From contig NZ_JAFVMH010000001.1 of assembly GCF_017377735.1 (NCBI RefSeq), positions 682,001 to 746,000 of the forward strand: a stretch of DNA of 64,000 nucleotides, given 5' to 3'. The position numbers and the translations under genes are program-made. Origin of the DNA: Acetobacter garciniae (GTDB lineage Bacteria > Pseudomonadota > Alphaproteobacteria > Acetobacterales > Acetobacteraceae). Below the pieces are notes generated by a model. The model was given only the letters and a program-made list of their open reading frames with translations. It did not search any database and had not been told where the DNA came from. Positions 28,884 to 37,768 of the stretch are shown piece by piece (position 1 is the first letter of the stretch; the number at the start of each line of letters is the position of its first letter).

Positions 28884-29129
28884 AACAGCGTGGCCATGGA
28901 CCGCCCATGCTGCGGGACGGGTGCCGCGGGGTTCGGGGCAGAGATACGGGACAAAACCACTGGGTGGCGCGATTGGGTTAAGGCGCGGTCTTTATCGTTC
29001 CTTCGGGTATTGCATCAATCTGTGTGGTCAGCGCGTCTTGGGCCCGAATTGCTCGGTCGTGGCATCGCCTGTCGGGGTATTTTGCGTCTATGATGGGCCC
29101 GATCAGAGCAGAACCGGAGCCCGTGTTGC

Positions 29130-29927
29130 ATGTCTAAATCCAGCCCCGCCCTTGAATGTCGCCTGGAAGCGGCCAAAGCCGTTGTGCATGACGCCGCACG
29201 CATGGCCATGGCCATGCGACCGCCGCCGGGTGGGCCGCAGGCGCAGCTTAAATCCGCCCAGGACTGGCTGACGGAAACGGATGGCGCGGTGGAGACGTTC
29301 ATTGCCAGCCGGATGCAGGCAATGTTCCCCGATGACGGATTCCAGGGCGAGGAAGGCGGCATGACGCGCACAGGCAGCCTGCGCTGGGTTGTGGACCCGA
29401 TCGATGGCACGTCCAACTATGCGCGGGGGCGCAGCCGCTGGTGTGTCTCGCTCGGCCTGCTCGATGGTGATGAACCCATAGGTGGCGTGATCGAGGCCCC
29501 GGCCCTGGGCGAGGTCTATACTGCCCTGCGCGGTGTTGGCGCGTTCTTGAACGGCAAGCCCATTCATGCATCCCCCATCGCGGACCCCACCCGTGCGATG
29601 ATCGAAATGGGGTGGAGCGGGCGTGTTCCCAAACCCGTTTTCATGGAAAAGATGGACGCCATCATGGAACTGGGGGCCATGCCGCGCTCAGGCGGATGCG
29701 GTGCCCTTGCTCTGGCGGATGTCGCCAGCGGTCGGCTGGACGGGTATGTTGAAATCGTCATCAACCTGTGGGATGTCGCAGCCGCCCTTCCCCTCCTGGC
29801 TGAAGCGGGGGCCTGTGTATCGCCGTTTCTGCGCGATGGCGGGCTGACGGGAGGTGCCACCATTCTGGCGGCCAATCCGCATATCGCCCCCACCCTGTCG
29901 CGCGCGGTGGGTATTGCCCTGACCTGA
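29130..29927 (+). CDS. Inositol monophosphatase family protein
   Basis: A magnesium-dependent sugar-phosphate or nucleotide phosphatase of the IMPase fold, 265 residues. The metal motifs are GEEG in FQGEEGGM, DPIDGTSNYARG, and the C-terminal NLWDVAAALPLLAEAG. DPIDGTSNY instead of DPLDGTTNF makes the assignment to SuhB or HisN open. A second member of the family is at 45217. It stands alone, 246 bases after the lipid A operon, with no terminator evident between them. Confidence 0.88.
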   Translation: MSKSSPALECRLEAAKAVVHDAARMAMAMRPPPGGPQAQLKSAQDWLTETDGAVETFIASRMQAMFPDDGFQGEEGGMTRTGSLRWVVDPIDGTSNYARGRSRWCVSLGLLDGDEPIGGVIEAPALGEVYTALRGVGAFLNGKPIHASPIADPTRAMIEMGWSGRVPKPVFMEKMDAIMELGAMPRSGGCGALALADVASGRLDGYVEIVINLWDVAAALPLLAEAGACVSPFLRDGGLTGGATILAANPHIAPTLSRAVGIALT

Positions 29928-30035
29928 ATTGCCCGAGGTGCGCGCAGGGCCCAATGGCCTTTGTGCCGCCATAAAACCATGCTTTCTTACCCAGGCTAAA
30001 CGGCCCTGCCAGCTTACCGTGGAGAAAAACCGGCC

Positions 30036-30887
30036 ATGCATTCCATTCTTCGTCTGTCCGCTGTTTCCGCCCTGGTGGTGACAGCAGCACTGAGTGCCGA
30101 GGCCCCGGTGTGCGCCTATGCGGCGGACAGCGCGCAGTCCATTGTCGACAAGGCCACACTGAGTGTCGAAGACATTTTCAGCACCAGCAGCCAGCAGAGC
30201 AACCTTACGGGTAATCTCTCCAGCGCGCGGGCGGTCATGGTGTGCCCGTCGATGTTTCGGGTATCGATCGGCTTTGGCGGCTCGCACGGCGATTGCGTGC
30301 TGCTTGCGCGCGATGCCCGCGGTTCGTGGTCCGATCCCGCTTTTTACAAGCTGAGTTCCGCCTCCATGGGCATACAGTTTGGGGTGCAGAGTTCGCAGAT
30401 CATCTTTTTCGTCATGACCGATCGCGGCTTGCAGGCCCTGCTGGACAGCCAGTTCCAGTTCGATTCCAATGCCGGCGCGTCTTTCGCCAATATGAGTTCG
30501 GCCACGGCCAGCGGCACGGCGGGAGCCCGGAATACGGATATTCTCATCGCCCAGAAATCGCAGGGGGTGTTTGCCGGCGTTTCGCTGGGGGGAAGCAAGC
30601 TTACGGTCAATAGCGACGTCAACCGCGATTATTACAAGCAGTCCGTCGGGCCTGAAGATATTGTCGTGAGCATGCGCGTGAACAACCCCGATGCCGATCC
30701 GCTGCGCCGGGTGCTGATGCGTTACGCCAAGGCGGCCCCGGCCACCACGCAGCAGAGCGTACCGCGCTACGCCCCCCAGACAACCCCCCACACCGCCTAT
30801 CCCGGGGACGCCACGGGGGATGGCGTGGGCGCTACCGCGCCGAGTGGCGGCATCCAGCAGGAAAATCTGGGTCCGGTAAGTCGCTGA
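30036..30887 (+). CDS. Secreted SYLF/Ysc84-domain lipid-binding-like protein
   Basis: A predicted exported protein of 283 residues. The signal peptide is MHSILRLSAVSALVVTAAL followed by AEAPVCAYAAD. The SYLF domain (about 35-225) begins AQSIVDKATLSVEDIF and contains ARAVMVCPSMFRVSIGFGGSHG and SDVNRDYYKQSVGPEDI. The C-terminal 55 residues are a Pro/Thr/Gly-rich tail. SYLF proteins bind membranes or phosphoinositides in eukaryotes; bacterial roles are not established. It is followed by a tandem 16-base repeat. Confidence 0.85.
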   Translation: MHSILRLSAVSALVVTAALSAEAPVCAYAADSAQSIVDKATLSVEDIFSTSSQQSNLTGNLSSARAVMVCPSMFRVSIGFGGSHGDCVLLARDARGSWSDPAFYKLSSASMGIQFGVQSSQIIFFVMTDRGLQALLDSQFQFDSNAGASFANMSSATASGTAGARNTDILIAQKSQGVFAGVSLGGSKLTVNSDVNRDYYKQSVGPEDIVVSMRVNNPDADPLRRVLMRYAKAAPATTQQSVPRYAPQTTPHTAYPGDATGDGVGATAPSGGIQQENLGPVSR

Positions 30888-30891
30888 AAAA

Positions 30892-30923
30892 CTTGGACAC
30901 AGGGTATCTTGGACATAGGGTAT
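30892..30923. repeat. Tandem 16-base repeat, two copies
   Basis: CTTGGACACAGGGTAT (30892-30907) is followed immediately by the same unit with one C to T change (30908-30923), just after the SYLF gene stop. No function is apparent; slippage duplication is likely. Confidence 0.8.
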
Positions 30924-31096
30924 AGCGACAGGGGCTGGCAGGTATTGCGTCGGGGTTTTTCAGCCTGGCTGGCCCCGATGCCCACTGTCAGGGTTTCATG
31001 CCTGTCTGCCTGACCCGGCCCGAAATTTCCGTTTCTCATGCTGAAATTCGCGCCAGAGCGTTGTGGGTGACTGCCATAGCGGCATAACGCCAGCAG

Positions 31097-32128
31097 TTAC
31101 TGGCCGGAATGCTGGGTCCGGAACAGCGAGACATTCCTGTTGTGCTCGCTCAGTGTGGCGGCAAAATTATGCCCGCCAGTGCCATTGGCGACAAAATACA
31201 GCGCGTCACTCTGGGCCGGGTGGGCTGCGGCCTCCAGCGCGGCCAGTCCGGGCGAGCAGATCGGCCCGGGCGGCAGGCCGGTATTCATGTAGGTATTATA
31301 CGGGCTGGGTGTTTGCAGGTCCGCATGCGTCAGGGTGCGACCCAGCGGCCTGCCCTGGGTCAGGGCGTAAATGACAGTCGGATCTGTCTGGAGCTTCATT
31401 CCCTTTTGCAGCCGGTTCAGTAGCACCCGCGCCACCAGTGGGCGTTCGGCGGGCACGGCTGTTTCCTTTTCCACCAGCGATGCCAGAACCAGCAGGTCCT
31501 CCGGGCCTTGCAGGGGCAGGCTGGAATCGCGTTCGCGCCAGATGCTGACCAGGGTATGGGCCATGTTGGACTGCATGCGCGCCAGCAATTCGGGCCGCGG
31601 TTCGTCGCGTAGATAGGTGTAGGTTTCGGGCAGCACGCTTCCTTCCGCGGGGGAAGAGACCGCGGCTGTCAGAAAAGGTGCGCTCTGGATAAGGGCCGTG
31701 ATGTCAAAGGCACTCAGCCCCTCGGGGATGGTCAGACGGTGCAGCACCGGTTTGCCATGCCGCAAGATCCACAGGGTTTCGCGCATGGAAACCTGGGCCG
31801 GGAAATGGAGTTCGGCAGCATGGATCTGCCCTTCCCCACGCGTCAGGGCGATGGAAAGCTGAAAAAGCCTGCCTGTCCACGCACCGGTGGGCAGAACACC
31901 CGTATCCTGCAATGTGGCAAGGGTTGCAGCGTAACCGCCGCGATGGATCACGATATCCTGGCCCGCAGCCAGTGGCCCGGGCCGGGTATAATCGTGCCAG
32001 GCCAGTGCGCTGATGGCAGCAAGGCCAAGCAGGCACAGGCTGAACAGGCCCGCCAGCCATTTAAGAAGAAAGAATTTCCCCTGCTTGGCTGGCGGCCGTG
32101 GCGTCCGGCTTTGACGTTTAGACGCCAC
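31097..32128 (-). CDS. mltG: Endolytic peptidoglycan transglycosylase MltG (YceG-like)
   Basis: An inner-membrane lytic transglycosylase thought to terminate nascent glycan strands. It has 343 residues: a basic N-terminus, one membrane segment (LKWLAGLFSLCLLGLAAI), a LysM-like region, then the YceG domain. The catalytic Glu is in LASLVEKETAVPAER, and LQTDPTVIYAL, SPYNTYMNTGLPPGPICSPG are signatures. The start overlaps the fabF stop by 11 bases, so mltG closes the fabD-fabG-acpP-fabF operon, an order common in proteobacteria. Confidence 0.94.
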   Translation of the reverse strand: MASKRQSRTPRPPAKQGKFFLLKWLAGLFSLCLLGLAAISALAWHDYTRPGPLAAGQDIVIHRGGYAATLATLQDTGVLPTGAWTGRLFQLSIALTRGEGQIHAAELHFPAQVSMRETLWILRHGKPVLHRLTIPEGLSAFDITALIQSAPFLTAAVSSPAEGSVLPETYTYLRDEPRPELLARMQSNMAHTLVSIWRERDSSLPLQGPEDLLVLASLVEKETAVPAERPLVARVLLNRLQKGMKLQTDPTVIYALTQGRPLGRTLTHADLQTPSPYNTYMNTGLPPGPICSPGLAALEAAAHPAQSDALYFVANGTGGHNFAATLSEHNRNVSLFRTQHSGQ

Positions 32129-33464
32129 GCACGATCAGGCTGGCATTGGTGCCGCCAAAACCGAAGCTGTTGGAAAGTGCGACGTCGATCTGGCGCTGCT
32201 GCGCCGTATGCGCCACACGATCGATCACGCTTTCGCGCGACGGGCTGTCCAGGTTGAGCGTGGGCGGGGCCACATTGTCCCGAATGGCAAGGATCGAGAA
32301 AATGGCCTCGACCGCACCGGCCGCACCGAGTAGATGCCCCGTGGCGGACTTGGTGGACGACATGGCCAGCTTGCTCGCATCGTCGCCAAAAAGACGTTCG
32401 ACCGCTTCCAGTTCCAGGTCATCGGCCATGGTGGATGTGCCATGGGCGTTGACATAGTTGATATCCGCCGGTGTCAGGCCCGCACTTTGCAGCGCCGCGC
32501 GCATGGCACGGTAGGCGCCATAATGGCCTTCCGCTGGAGCGGTGATGTGATAGGCGTCGCCCGACATGCCGTAGCCGATGATTTCGCCATAGATCTTGGC
32601 GCCACGGGCCTTGGCGTGCTCGTATTCCTCAAGCACGACAACACCGGCACCCTCACCCATGACAAAACCGTCACGGTCCTTGTCCCAGGGGCGGGACGCG
32701 GCCTGCGGGTTGTCATTGAACCCGGTCGAGAGTGCTCTGGCCGAGCAGAAGCCCGCAATGCCCAGCGGACACACGGTGGCTTCCGCCCCGCCTGCCACCA
32801 TGACATCGGCATCGCCGAACATGATGATGCGCGCGGCATCGCCAATGGCGTGCACACCGGTCGCGCAGGCTGTCACCACCGAGTGGTTGGGGCCCTGGAA
32901 ACCGTATTTGATGGAAACATGCCCTGACACCAGATTGATCAGGGCGGACGGGATAAAGAACGGAGAAAGTCGCCGTGCCCGCCCTTCATGCACCGTGATG
33001 GACGCATCGTAGATGGTCTGCAGCCCGCCAATGCCCGACCCGATCATGACACCGGTTCGGCATTTATCTTCCTCGGTCTGAGGTTTCCAGCCGGAATCCT
33101 CGACCGCCTCGGTGGCGGCGACCAGCCCCATATGGATGAAGCGGTCCATCTTGCGCTGGTCTTTGACGGGTACCCACTCTGAAAGAGTCAGTTTTCCCTC
33201 TGCGGTGGGGCCTTCCGGCACTTCACCAGCTACATGCGCGGGCAGGTCGCTTGGGTCGAACTGCGTGATTTTGCCAATCCCGCTTTCTCCCGCAATCAGA
33301 CGTGACCACACGTTCTCAACACCCAGGCCGAGAGGCCCGACGATGCCCATGCCGGTGACGACAACGCGTCTCCGTCCCGAATTCGCTCCGGCCGACAGCA
33401 ACAAACCAGCCCGCTCCCTGTTCGACACGCCATTGGTCCCCCAGTATTCCGAGGGACCTTCCAT
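32118..33464 (-). CDS. fabF: 3-oxoacyl-ACP synthase II
   Basis: Condensing enzyme of fatty-acid elongation, 448 residues from ATG 33464. The catalytic triad is Cys in VVTACATGVHAIGDA, His in VNAHGTSTMADD and His in KSATGHLLGAAGAVEA. SNSFGFGGTNASL closes the fold. The conserved body begins at RRRVVVTGMGIVGPLG, about 30 residues in, so an internal GTG at 33428 with GGGGGA upstream is a real alternative start. It is 22 bases after acpP. Confidence 0.95.
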   Translation of the reverse strand: MEGPSEYWGTNGVSNRERAGLLLSAGANSGRRRVVVTGMGIVGPLGLGVENVWSRLIAGESGIGKITQFDPSDLPAHVAGEVPEGPTAEGKLTLSEWVPVKDQRKMDRFIHMGLVAATEAVEDSGWKPQTEEDKCRTGVMIGSGIGGLQTIYDASITVHEGRARRLSPFFIPSALINLVSGHVSIKYGFQGPNHSVVTACATGVHAIGDAARIIMFGDADVMVAGGAEATVCPLGIAGFCSARALSTGFNDNPQAASRPWDKDRDGFVMGEGAGVVVLEEYEHAKARGAKIYGEIIGYGMSGDAYHITAPAEGHYGAYRAMRAALQSAGLTPADINYVNAHGTSTMADDLELEAVERLFGDDASKLAMSSTKSATGHLLGAAGAVEAIFSILAIRDNVAPPTLNLDSPSRESVIDRVAHTAQQRQIDVALSNSFGFGGTNASLIVRGV

Positions 33465-33486
33465 TACTATCCGCAGAAACCTGTGT

Positions 33487-33726
33487 TCAGGCGGCTTTCT
33501 GCTTCTCGATATAATCGATGGCGTCTTTCACCGTGGTGATTTTTTCCGCCGCGTCTTCAGGGATTTCGACATTGAAGGCTTCTTCAAACGCCATCACCAG
33601 CTCGACGGTATCAAGGCTGTCAGCGCCCAGGTCGTCAATGAACGACGCTTCGGGTGTGACCTTGCTTTCCTCGACGCCGAGATGCTCGACCACGATCTTC
33701 TTAACCTTATCAGCGATTTCGCTCAT
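33487..33726 (-). CDS. acpP: Acyl carrier protein
   Basis: Carries growing acyl chains on a 4'-phosphopantetheine arm. It has 79 residues, acidic, with the attachment Ser in [15 protein letters not shown] 33726 has AGGA upstream and gives [18 protein letters not shown], the family N-terminus; a longer open frame to 33840 is the leader. The 288-base leader contains two hairpins, unusual for a gene in the middle of a fab operon, so acpP may have its own promoter. Confidence 0.97.
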   Translation of the reverse strand: MSEIADKVKKIVVEHLGVEESKVTPEASFIDDLGADSLDTVELVMAFEEAFNVEIPEDAAEKITTVKDAIDYIEKQKAA

Positions 33727-33800
33727 CTGTCCTTGTATCCCATATGCCTGACCGCGCCGCGGCAGGGTGTTCAGGTGCTTGATCCGCCACAGTCCCACCT

Positions 33801-33841
33801 GTTGCAGAAACAGGGAAACCCTGTTCCCCGTTTTCTGCAAC
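33801..33841 (-). promoter_or_regulatory. Nested hairpin in the acpP leader
   Basis: An outer stem, GTTGCAGAAA (33801-33810) with TTTCTGCAAC (33832-33841), encloses an inner CAGGG/CCCTG stem (33811-33823). It lies 75-115 bases before the acpP start. There is no T run after it. It could be an operator, a leader RNA structure or a processing site controlling the very abundant acpP message. Confidence 0.5.
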
Positions 33842-33967
33842 GCAGCAGGAGTTGCGGGCGCTTAGCACGTTTTCCTTCGTCTCGCCAAGGTAAACCCGAC
33901 AGATATATCCTGGGTCGGCCCGGCGTGATGGAGCTTGCGTTGTCTGTCTGCCACATCTCGAAATGTT

Positions 33968-33993
33968 TTGCACCTCCCCTTATGGGGGTGCAA
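33968..33993 (-). terminator. Hairpin after fabG, weak terminator candidate
   Basis: TTGCAC/GTGCAA outer and CCCC/GGGG inner pairs with a TTAT loop form a stem 22 bases after the fabG stop. The following bases on the minus strand (AAACATTT) are only a poor T tract. It may partly uncouple acpP from fabG. Confidence 0.4.
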
Positions 33994-34014
33994 GCCGCTT
34001 CTGACGATGCGGGT

Positions 34015-34758
34015 TCAGATCATGGCCATGCCGCCATTGACGTGCAATGTCGCACCGGTCACCCAGGCGGCTTCGTCGGACGCCAGGTAGAGAACGGCCG
34101 AGGCGATATCCTCGGGCTTGCCAAGGCGGCCCAGCGGAATGCTGCCCAGCAGTTTTTCCTTCTGCGCGTCGGGAAGCACGTCCGTCATGGGGGTGACGAT
34201 AAAGCCGGGTGCGACCACATTGACAGTCACCCCGCGTGACCCCGCTTCCTGGGCAAGGGACTTGCTCATGCCGATCATGCCCGCCTTGGCGGCGGCGTAA
34301 TTGGCCTGCCCCGCATTGCCGGTTGCCGCGATGATGGAGGCAATGTTGACGATACGGCCCGCACGGCGGCGCAGCATGCCCTTGAGCGCAGCCCGGCACA
34401 GGCGGAAAGGGGCCGCCAGGTCCACGTCCAGCACCTGGCTCCAGTCTTCGTCCTTCATGCGCAGGGCCAGCATGTCGCGCGTCAGCCCGGCATTGTTGAC
34501 CAGGATGTCCACCGGGCTGCCCGCTTCTTCCTCCGCCCTGGCCAGCAGGGACTCCGCAGCGCTGGGCTCGCCCAGGTTGGCGGCGACAGAAAACGCCCTG
34601 CCCTGCCCCAGTGCTTCGGCCTGCTGCGCGATAACCGATTCCCGCGTGCCGGACAGGACAACCTTGGCACCCTGGGCGTGCAGCACCTGGGCTATGGCGC
34701 TGCCGATACCGCCCGATGCCCCCGTGACCAGGGCCGTTTTTCCTTCGAGTCTGAACAT
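34015..34758 (-). CDS. fabG: 3-oxoacyl-ACP reductase
   Basis: NADPH-dependent ketoreductase of fatty-acid elongation, a short-chain dehydrogenase of 247 residues. It has the cofactor motif TGASGGIGSAIA, NNAGLTRD, and the catalytic Ser/Tyr/Lys in NIASIIAATGNAGQANYAAAKAG. The C-terminus ends HVNGGMAMI. It lies 22 bases after fabD on the same strand. Confidence 0.96.
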   Translation of the reverse strand: MFRLEGKTALVTGASGGIGSAIAQVLHAQGAKVVLSGTRESVIAQQAEALGQGRAFSVAANLGEPSAAESLLARAEEEAGSPVDILVNNAGLTRDMLALRMKDEDWSQVLDVDLAAPFRLCRAALKGMLRRRAGRIVNIASIIAATGNAGQANYAAAKAGMIGMSKSLAQEAGSRGVTVNVVAPGFIVTPMTDVLPDAQKEKLLGSIPLGRLGKPEDIASAVLYLASDEAAWVTGATLHVNGGMAMI

Positions 34759-34780
34759 ATTTTGCTGAACCTGCTGTTTT

Positions 34781-35725
34781 TTAAAGAGATTTCAAAAAGG
34801 CATCGATGTCGGCGGGGGTGCCGATCGAAAGGGCGGATACTTCGGGGTCGATCCGCCGGACCAGGCCGGACAGCACCTTGCCTGCCCCGATTTCCACAAA
34901 GGTATCAATCCCCATGCCCACCATGGCGCTGACACTTTCATGCCAGCGCACGCGGCCGGTCACCTGCTGCACGAGGTTGCGCCGAATCGTATCCGCATCG
35001 GTCTCGCGCGCGGCCGTCACGTTGGCGATGACCGGCACGATGGGGGCGGCGATATCGGCATCGGCCAGGGCTTCTGCCATCACATCTTCGGCGGGTTTCA
35101 TCAGCGAGGAATGAAAAGGTGCAGAAACCGGCAGTTTGACCGCGCGCTTGATTTTCATTTCCTTGGCCAGGGCGATGGCTGCGTCGATTCCGGCCATGGC
35201 CCCTGACAGCACGATCTGGCCGCCGCCATTGTCATTGGCGATCTCGACCCGTCCCGTCTTCCCGACCTGCTGGCAGATTTCTTCCGCCTGGGCCAGGGTG
35301 GCGCCGATCAGTGCGGCCATGCCGCCTTCCCCCGCCGGAACGGCCTTTTGCATGGCCTGGCCGCGCAGGCGCAGCAGCTTGGCTGCCTGGGCGATTCCCA
35401 GTGCGCGCCCTGCGGCAAGGGCGGTGTATTCGCCCAGGGAATGACCAGCGAGCAACGTGGCCTTGCTGGCCAGATCCAGCCCGCCATCCTGTTCGAGCAC
35501 GGCCAGCACGGCCATGGACATGGCCATAAGGGCGGGCTGGGCGTTTTCCGTGCTGGTCAACGTATCCATGGGGCCTTCAAAAATGATTTTTGAAAGATGT
35601 TCCCCCAGGGCTTCGTCCACCTCTTCAAAAACGGCGCGTGCTGCGGGAAAAGCCTGGGCAAGGTCCTGCCCCATGCCCACGGACTGGCTGCCCTGGCCGG
35701 GAAAAACAAAAGCGTAAACGGTCAT
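34781..35725 (-). CDS. fabD: Malonyl-CoA:ACP transacylase
   Basis: Loads malonate onto ACP. It has 314 residues, with FVFPGQGSQSVGMG at the N-terminus, the catalytic Ser in LLAGHSLGEYTALAA, the Arg in LRLRGQAMQKA, and the His in SAPFHSSLMKPA. It appears to be the first gene of fabD-fabG-acpP-fabF-mltG; 162 bases separate it from the DUF218 gene upstream on the same strand. Confidence 0.96.
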   Translation of the reverse strand: MTVYAFVFPGQGSQSVGMGQDLAQAFPAARAVFEEVDEALGEHLSKIIFEGPMDTLTSTENAQPALMAMSMAVLAVLEQDGGLDLASKATLLAGHSLGEYTALAAGRALGIAQAAKLLRLRGQAMQKAVPAGEGGMAALIGATLAQAEEICQQVGKTGRVEIANDNGGGQIVLSGAMAGIDAAIALAKEMKIKRAVKLPVSAPFHSSLMKPAEDVMAEALADADIAAPIVPVIANVTAARETDADTIRRNLVQQVTGRVRWHESVSAMVGMGIDTFVEIGAGKVLSGLVRRIDPEVSALSIGTPADIDAFLKSL

Positions 35726-35887
35726 AATGTCTCACTGTTTCCAATGTGACCCACGCGACAGGTCCGGCAGTTGCCCGGGACGATATGCTGCGGCTGAAAG
35801 ATACCCTGCCCGGCAGGCATGGGACATTCGGCCGACAGGGCCTGTGGTCTGGGGTCTATAAAAGTGGGCGGAAGAATAAGGTGCGTC

Positions 35888-36499
35888 TTAGCGCTGCACA
35901 ATACGCCATGCCAGGATAAGCAGCGCATCCCACGGGGTTGCGACCAGTTCATGCAGCACGCGCCACAGGCGTTTTGTGACGCTGGTCCGGGTTTGGGCCG
36001 AGGCCGTGAATGGCACGGCCCTTGCCGGCCAGCCTGCCAGCCGCATGAGCAGCAGGCAGCGCGGCTGGTGAAACGGGCTTGTCGCGACAAGGATCGGCCC
36101 AGCCGGGGGCGGCGCAAAGGCGTTGAGCAACGCGCAGCATATCTTGACCGAGGCCAGCGTATCCCCCGCCGTGGGTTCAGGCAGAATGGCGCGGTCGGGA
36201 ACGCCCGCCTGGCGCAGCAGCTTTTGCATGACCTCGGCCTCGGTCACGCCTGCGCGGGGCACGCCGCCGGTTGGTATGTAAAGCGCGTTGTCCAGGGTGC
36301 GGCCAATGGCCACCGCACTGCCAACCCGATTGCGCAAGCCCTGTGTAGGCGTGCCGTCAGGGCGCAAGGCCGCGCCAAAAATGATGATGGGCCGGACGGG
36401 ACCTGGCGCAGGCCCGCTTTGCGCCGGTTCGGCCCGGGCAGGACGGCCAGGGTCAAGCGGGTCTTGTGGCGCGGGCGGGTTTCCTGCGGCTGGGGTCAT
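35888..36499 (-). CDS. DUF218 (YdcF/SanA-like) family protein
   Basis: A protein of 203 residues. A Pro/Ala-rich N-terminal tail of about 35 residues precedes the DUF218 core: PIIIFGAALRPDGTPT, YIPTGGVPRAGVTEAEVM, LPEPTAGDTLASV and VATSPFHQPRCLLLMR. YdcF-type proteins bind S-adenosylmethionine in vitro according to published work on the E. coli protein, which is of interest because the gene directly upstream is a SAM methyltransferase overlapping by ATGA (36496-36499). No signal peptide is seen. The true function is unknown. Confidence 0.8.
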   Translation of the reverse strand: MTPAAGNPPAPQDPLDPGRPARAEPAQSGPAPGPVRPIIIFGAALRPDGTPTQGLRNRVGSAVAIGRTLDNALYIPTGGVPRAGVTEAEVMQKLLRQAGVPDRAILPEPTAGDTLASVKICCALLNAFAPPPAGPILVATSPFHQPRCLLLMRLAGWPARAVPFTASAQTRTSVTKRLWRVLHELVATPWDALLILAWRIVQR

Positions 36500-37755
36500 G
36501 GCGGTGGGCGCAGTAGAACACGGTTCAGGCGTTCGAGCATGTCAAAGCTTTCATGCCAGACCTGACGGAACTTGGTCTCCCCCACCCCGCGGGTGGCCAG
36601 AATTTCGGCCAGTTGCCCCACATTCCGTTCACCATCGATCAGCGGCAGAATGCCCCGCGCCTGCGGCGGCAATACGATGGGAACCACCAGCGTGCCAAAG
36701 GAAAAAGCCAGCGTGTTGTCAGGGCGCATCTGCCGGGCCAGTTCGGCGCCGGGTATTTCGCGCATGACCGGCACGGCGTTGAAATCCATCGGGTCAGGGC
36801 GGGCTGGCTTGCATCCCTTGCGCACGGCATAGGCGACATGGGTTGCCATATTGCCCGCCAGTTCCTCTGCTATGCTCGCCTGAACCTGGGCAGGAAGCTC
36901 CGCCACGCGGCTGCGCAGACGGGGATCGGGCAGGAACAGAGCCGGGTCATACCGCGCGGGTTCCATCAGGCAGGTGGATTCCAGCCCGGCCTTGTCCATA
37001 AGCTCCAGGAAAGCCGCAATCGTATAGCTGCGGTCGCGCGGGTTGAGCAGCAGGTCGTACAATCCCGCATCCCCGCCCGAGAGATGATCCCCGAAATTGC
37101 CGTTCTGTCTCAGCCATGCCGTGGCGGGCAATGTCCGCATGACGCGTCGCGCAATATCCAGCCGCGCTTCGGGCGGTTGGTCAATGGGGGCAAGCCTGGC
37201 CAGCGCGTCCTGCACCATATAGACACCGGTGCGCCCGTAAGGCGCATAGACCATCAACCCCATGCCCCCACCCGGTGCGAGAGATCGGGTCAGTTCGGTA
37301 AGTGTCGCCAGCGGGTCGGGCAGATGGTGCAGCACGCCGCAGCAGTCAATATAGTCGAAAAGCCCCAGATCGAGGGTTGCAAGCGCTGTCAGCGAACCCT
37401 GCACGAAGTGGATGTTGGATAACTGCCGGGCTTGCGCGCGGGCCCGGGCGATGTCCAGTGCCGCTTTCGAGCGGTCAAGGCAGATCACCTCGCCCGGACG
37501 CTGCGCACGGGCAAGATGGGTCGCCAGCATGATCGCGCCATCACCCGTGCCGCAACCCGCCACAAGGGCGCGCAAAGACTGGCTGGCAGGTCTTTGCGCG
37601 CCGAAAATCCAGTAGTCGATTTCGCGCAAATGACTGGGGCTGCCGATCAGCAGGCGCCGTGTCTCGTCCTGCGGGTCGCGTTCGGGATAGGGATAGGCCT
37701 CATACTGGGCGGCAAGGCTTGTATCGCGGTTATCCGCGCGGTCATGCTCTTCCAT
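36496..37755 (-). CDS. Class I SAM-dependent methyltransferase with C-terminal PqqD-like domain
   Basis: A protein of 419 residues. An N-terminal AAQYEAYPYPERDP block is followed by SAM motif I (LVAGCGTGDGAIM) and FDYIDCCGVLHHLPDP. The last 75 residues (GILPLIDGERNVGQLAEIL and after) resemble the winged-helix PqqD-like fold often appended to peptide- or cofactor-modifying enzymes. The substrate is unknown. ATG 37755 with GAGGGA upstream was preferred over ATG 37815, which lies inside the upstream gene. It is the middle gene of a three-gene unit: 13 bases after the OpuAC-like gene and ATGA-overlapping with the DUF218 gene. Confidence 0.82.
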   Translation of the reverse strand: MEEHDRADNRDTSLAAQYEAYPYPERDPQDETRRLLIGSPSHLREIDYWIFGAQRPASQSLRALVAGCGTGDGAIMLATHLARAQRPGEVICLDRSKAALDIARARAQARQLSNIHFVQGSLTALATLDLGLFDYIDCCGVLHHLPDPLATLTELTRSLAPGGGMGLMVYAPYGRTGVYMVQDALARLAPIDQPPEARLDIARRVMRTLPATAWLRQNGNFGDHLSGGDAGLYDLLLNPRDRSYTIAAFLELMDKAGLESTCLMEPARYDPALFLPDPRLRSRVAELPAQVQASIAEELAGNMATHVAYAVRKGCKPARPDPMDFNAVPVMREIPGAELARQMRPDNTLAFSFGTLVVPIVLPPQARGILPLIDGERNVGQLAEILATRGVGETKFRQVWHESFDMLERLNRVLLRPPP

Positions 37756-37768
37756 GAACAGCCGTCCC

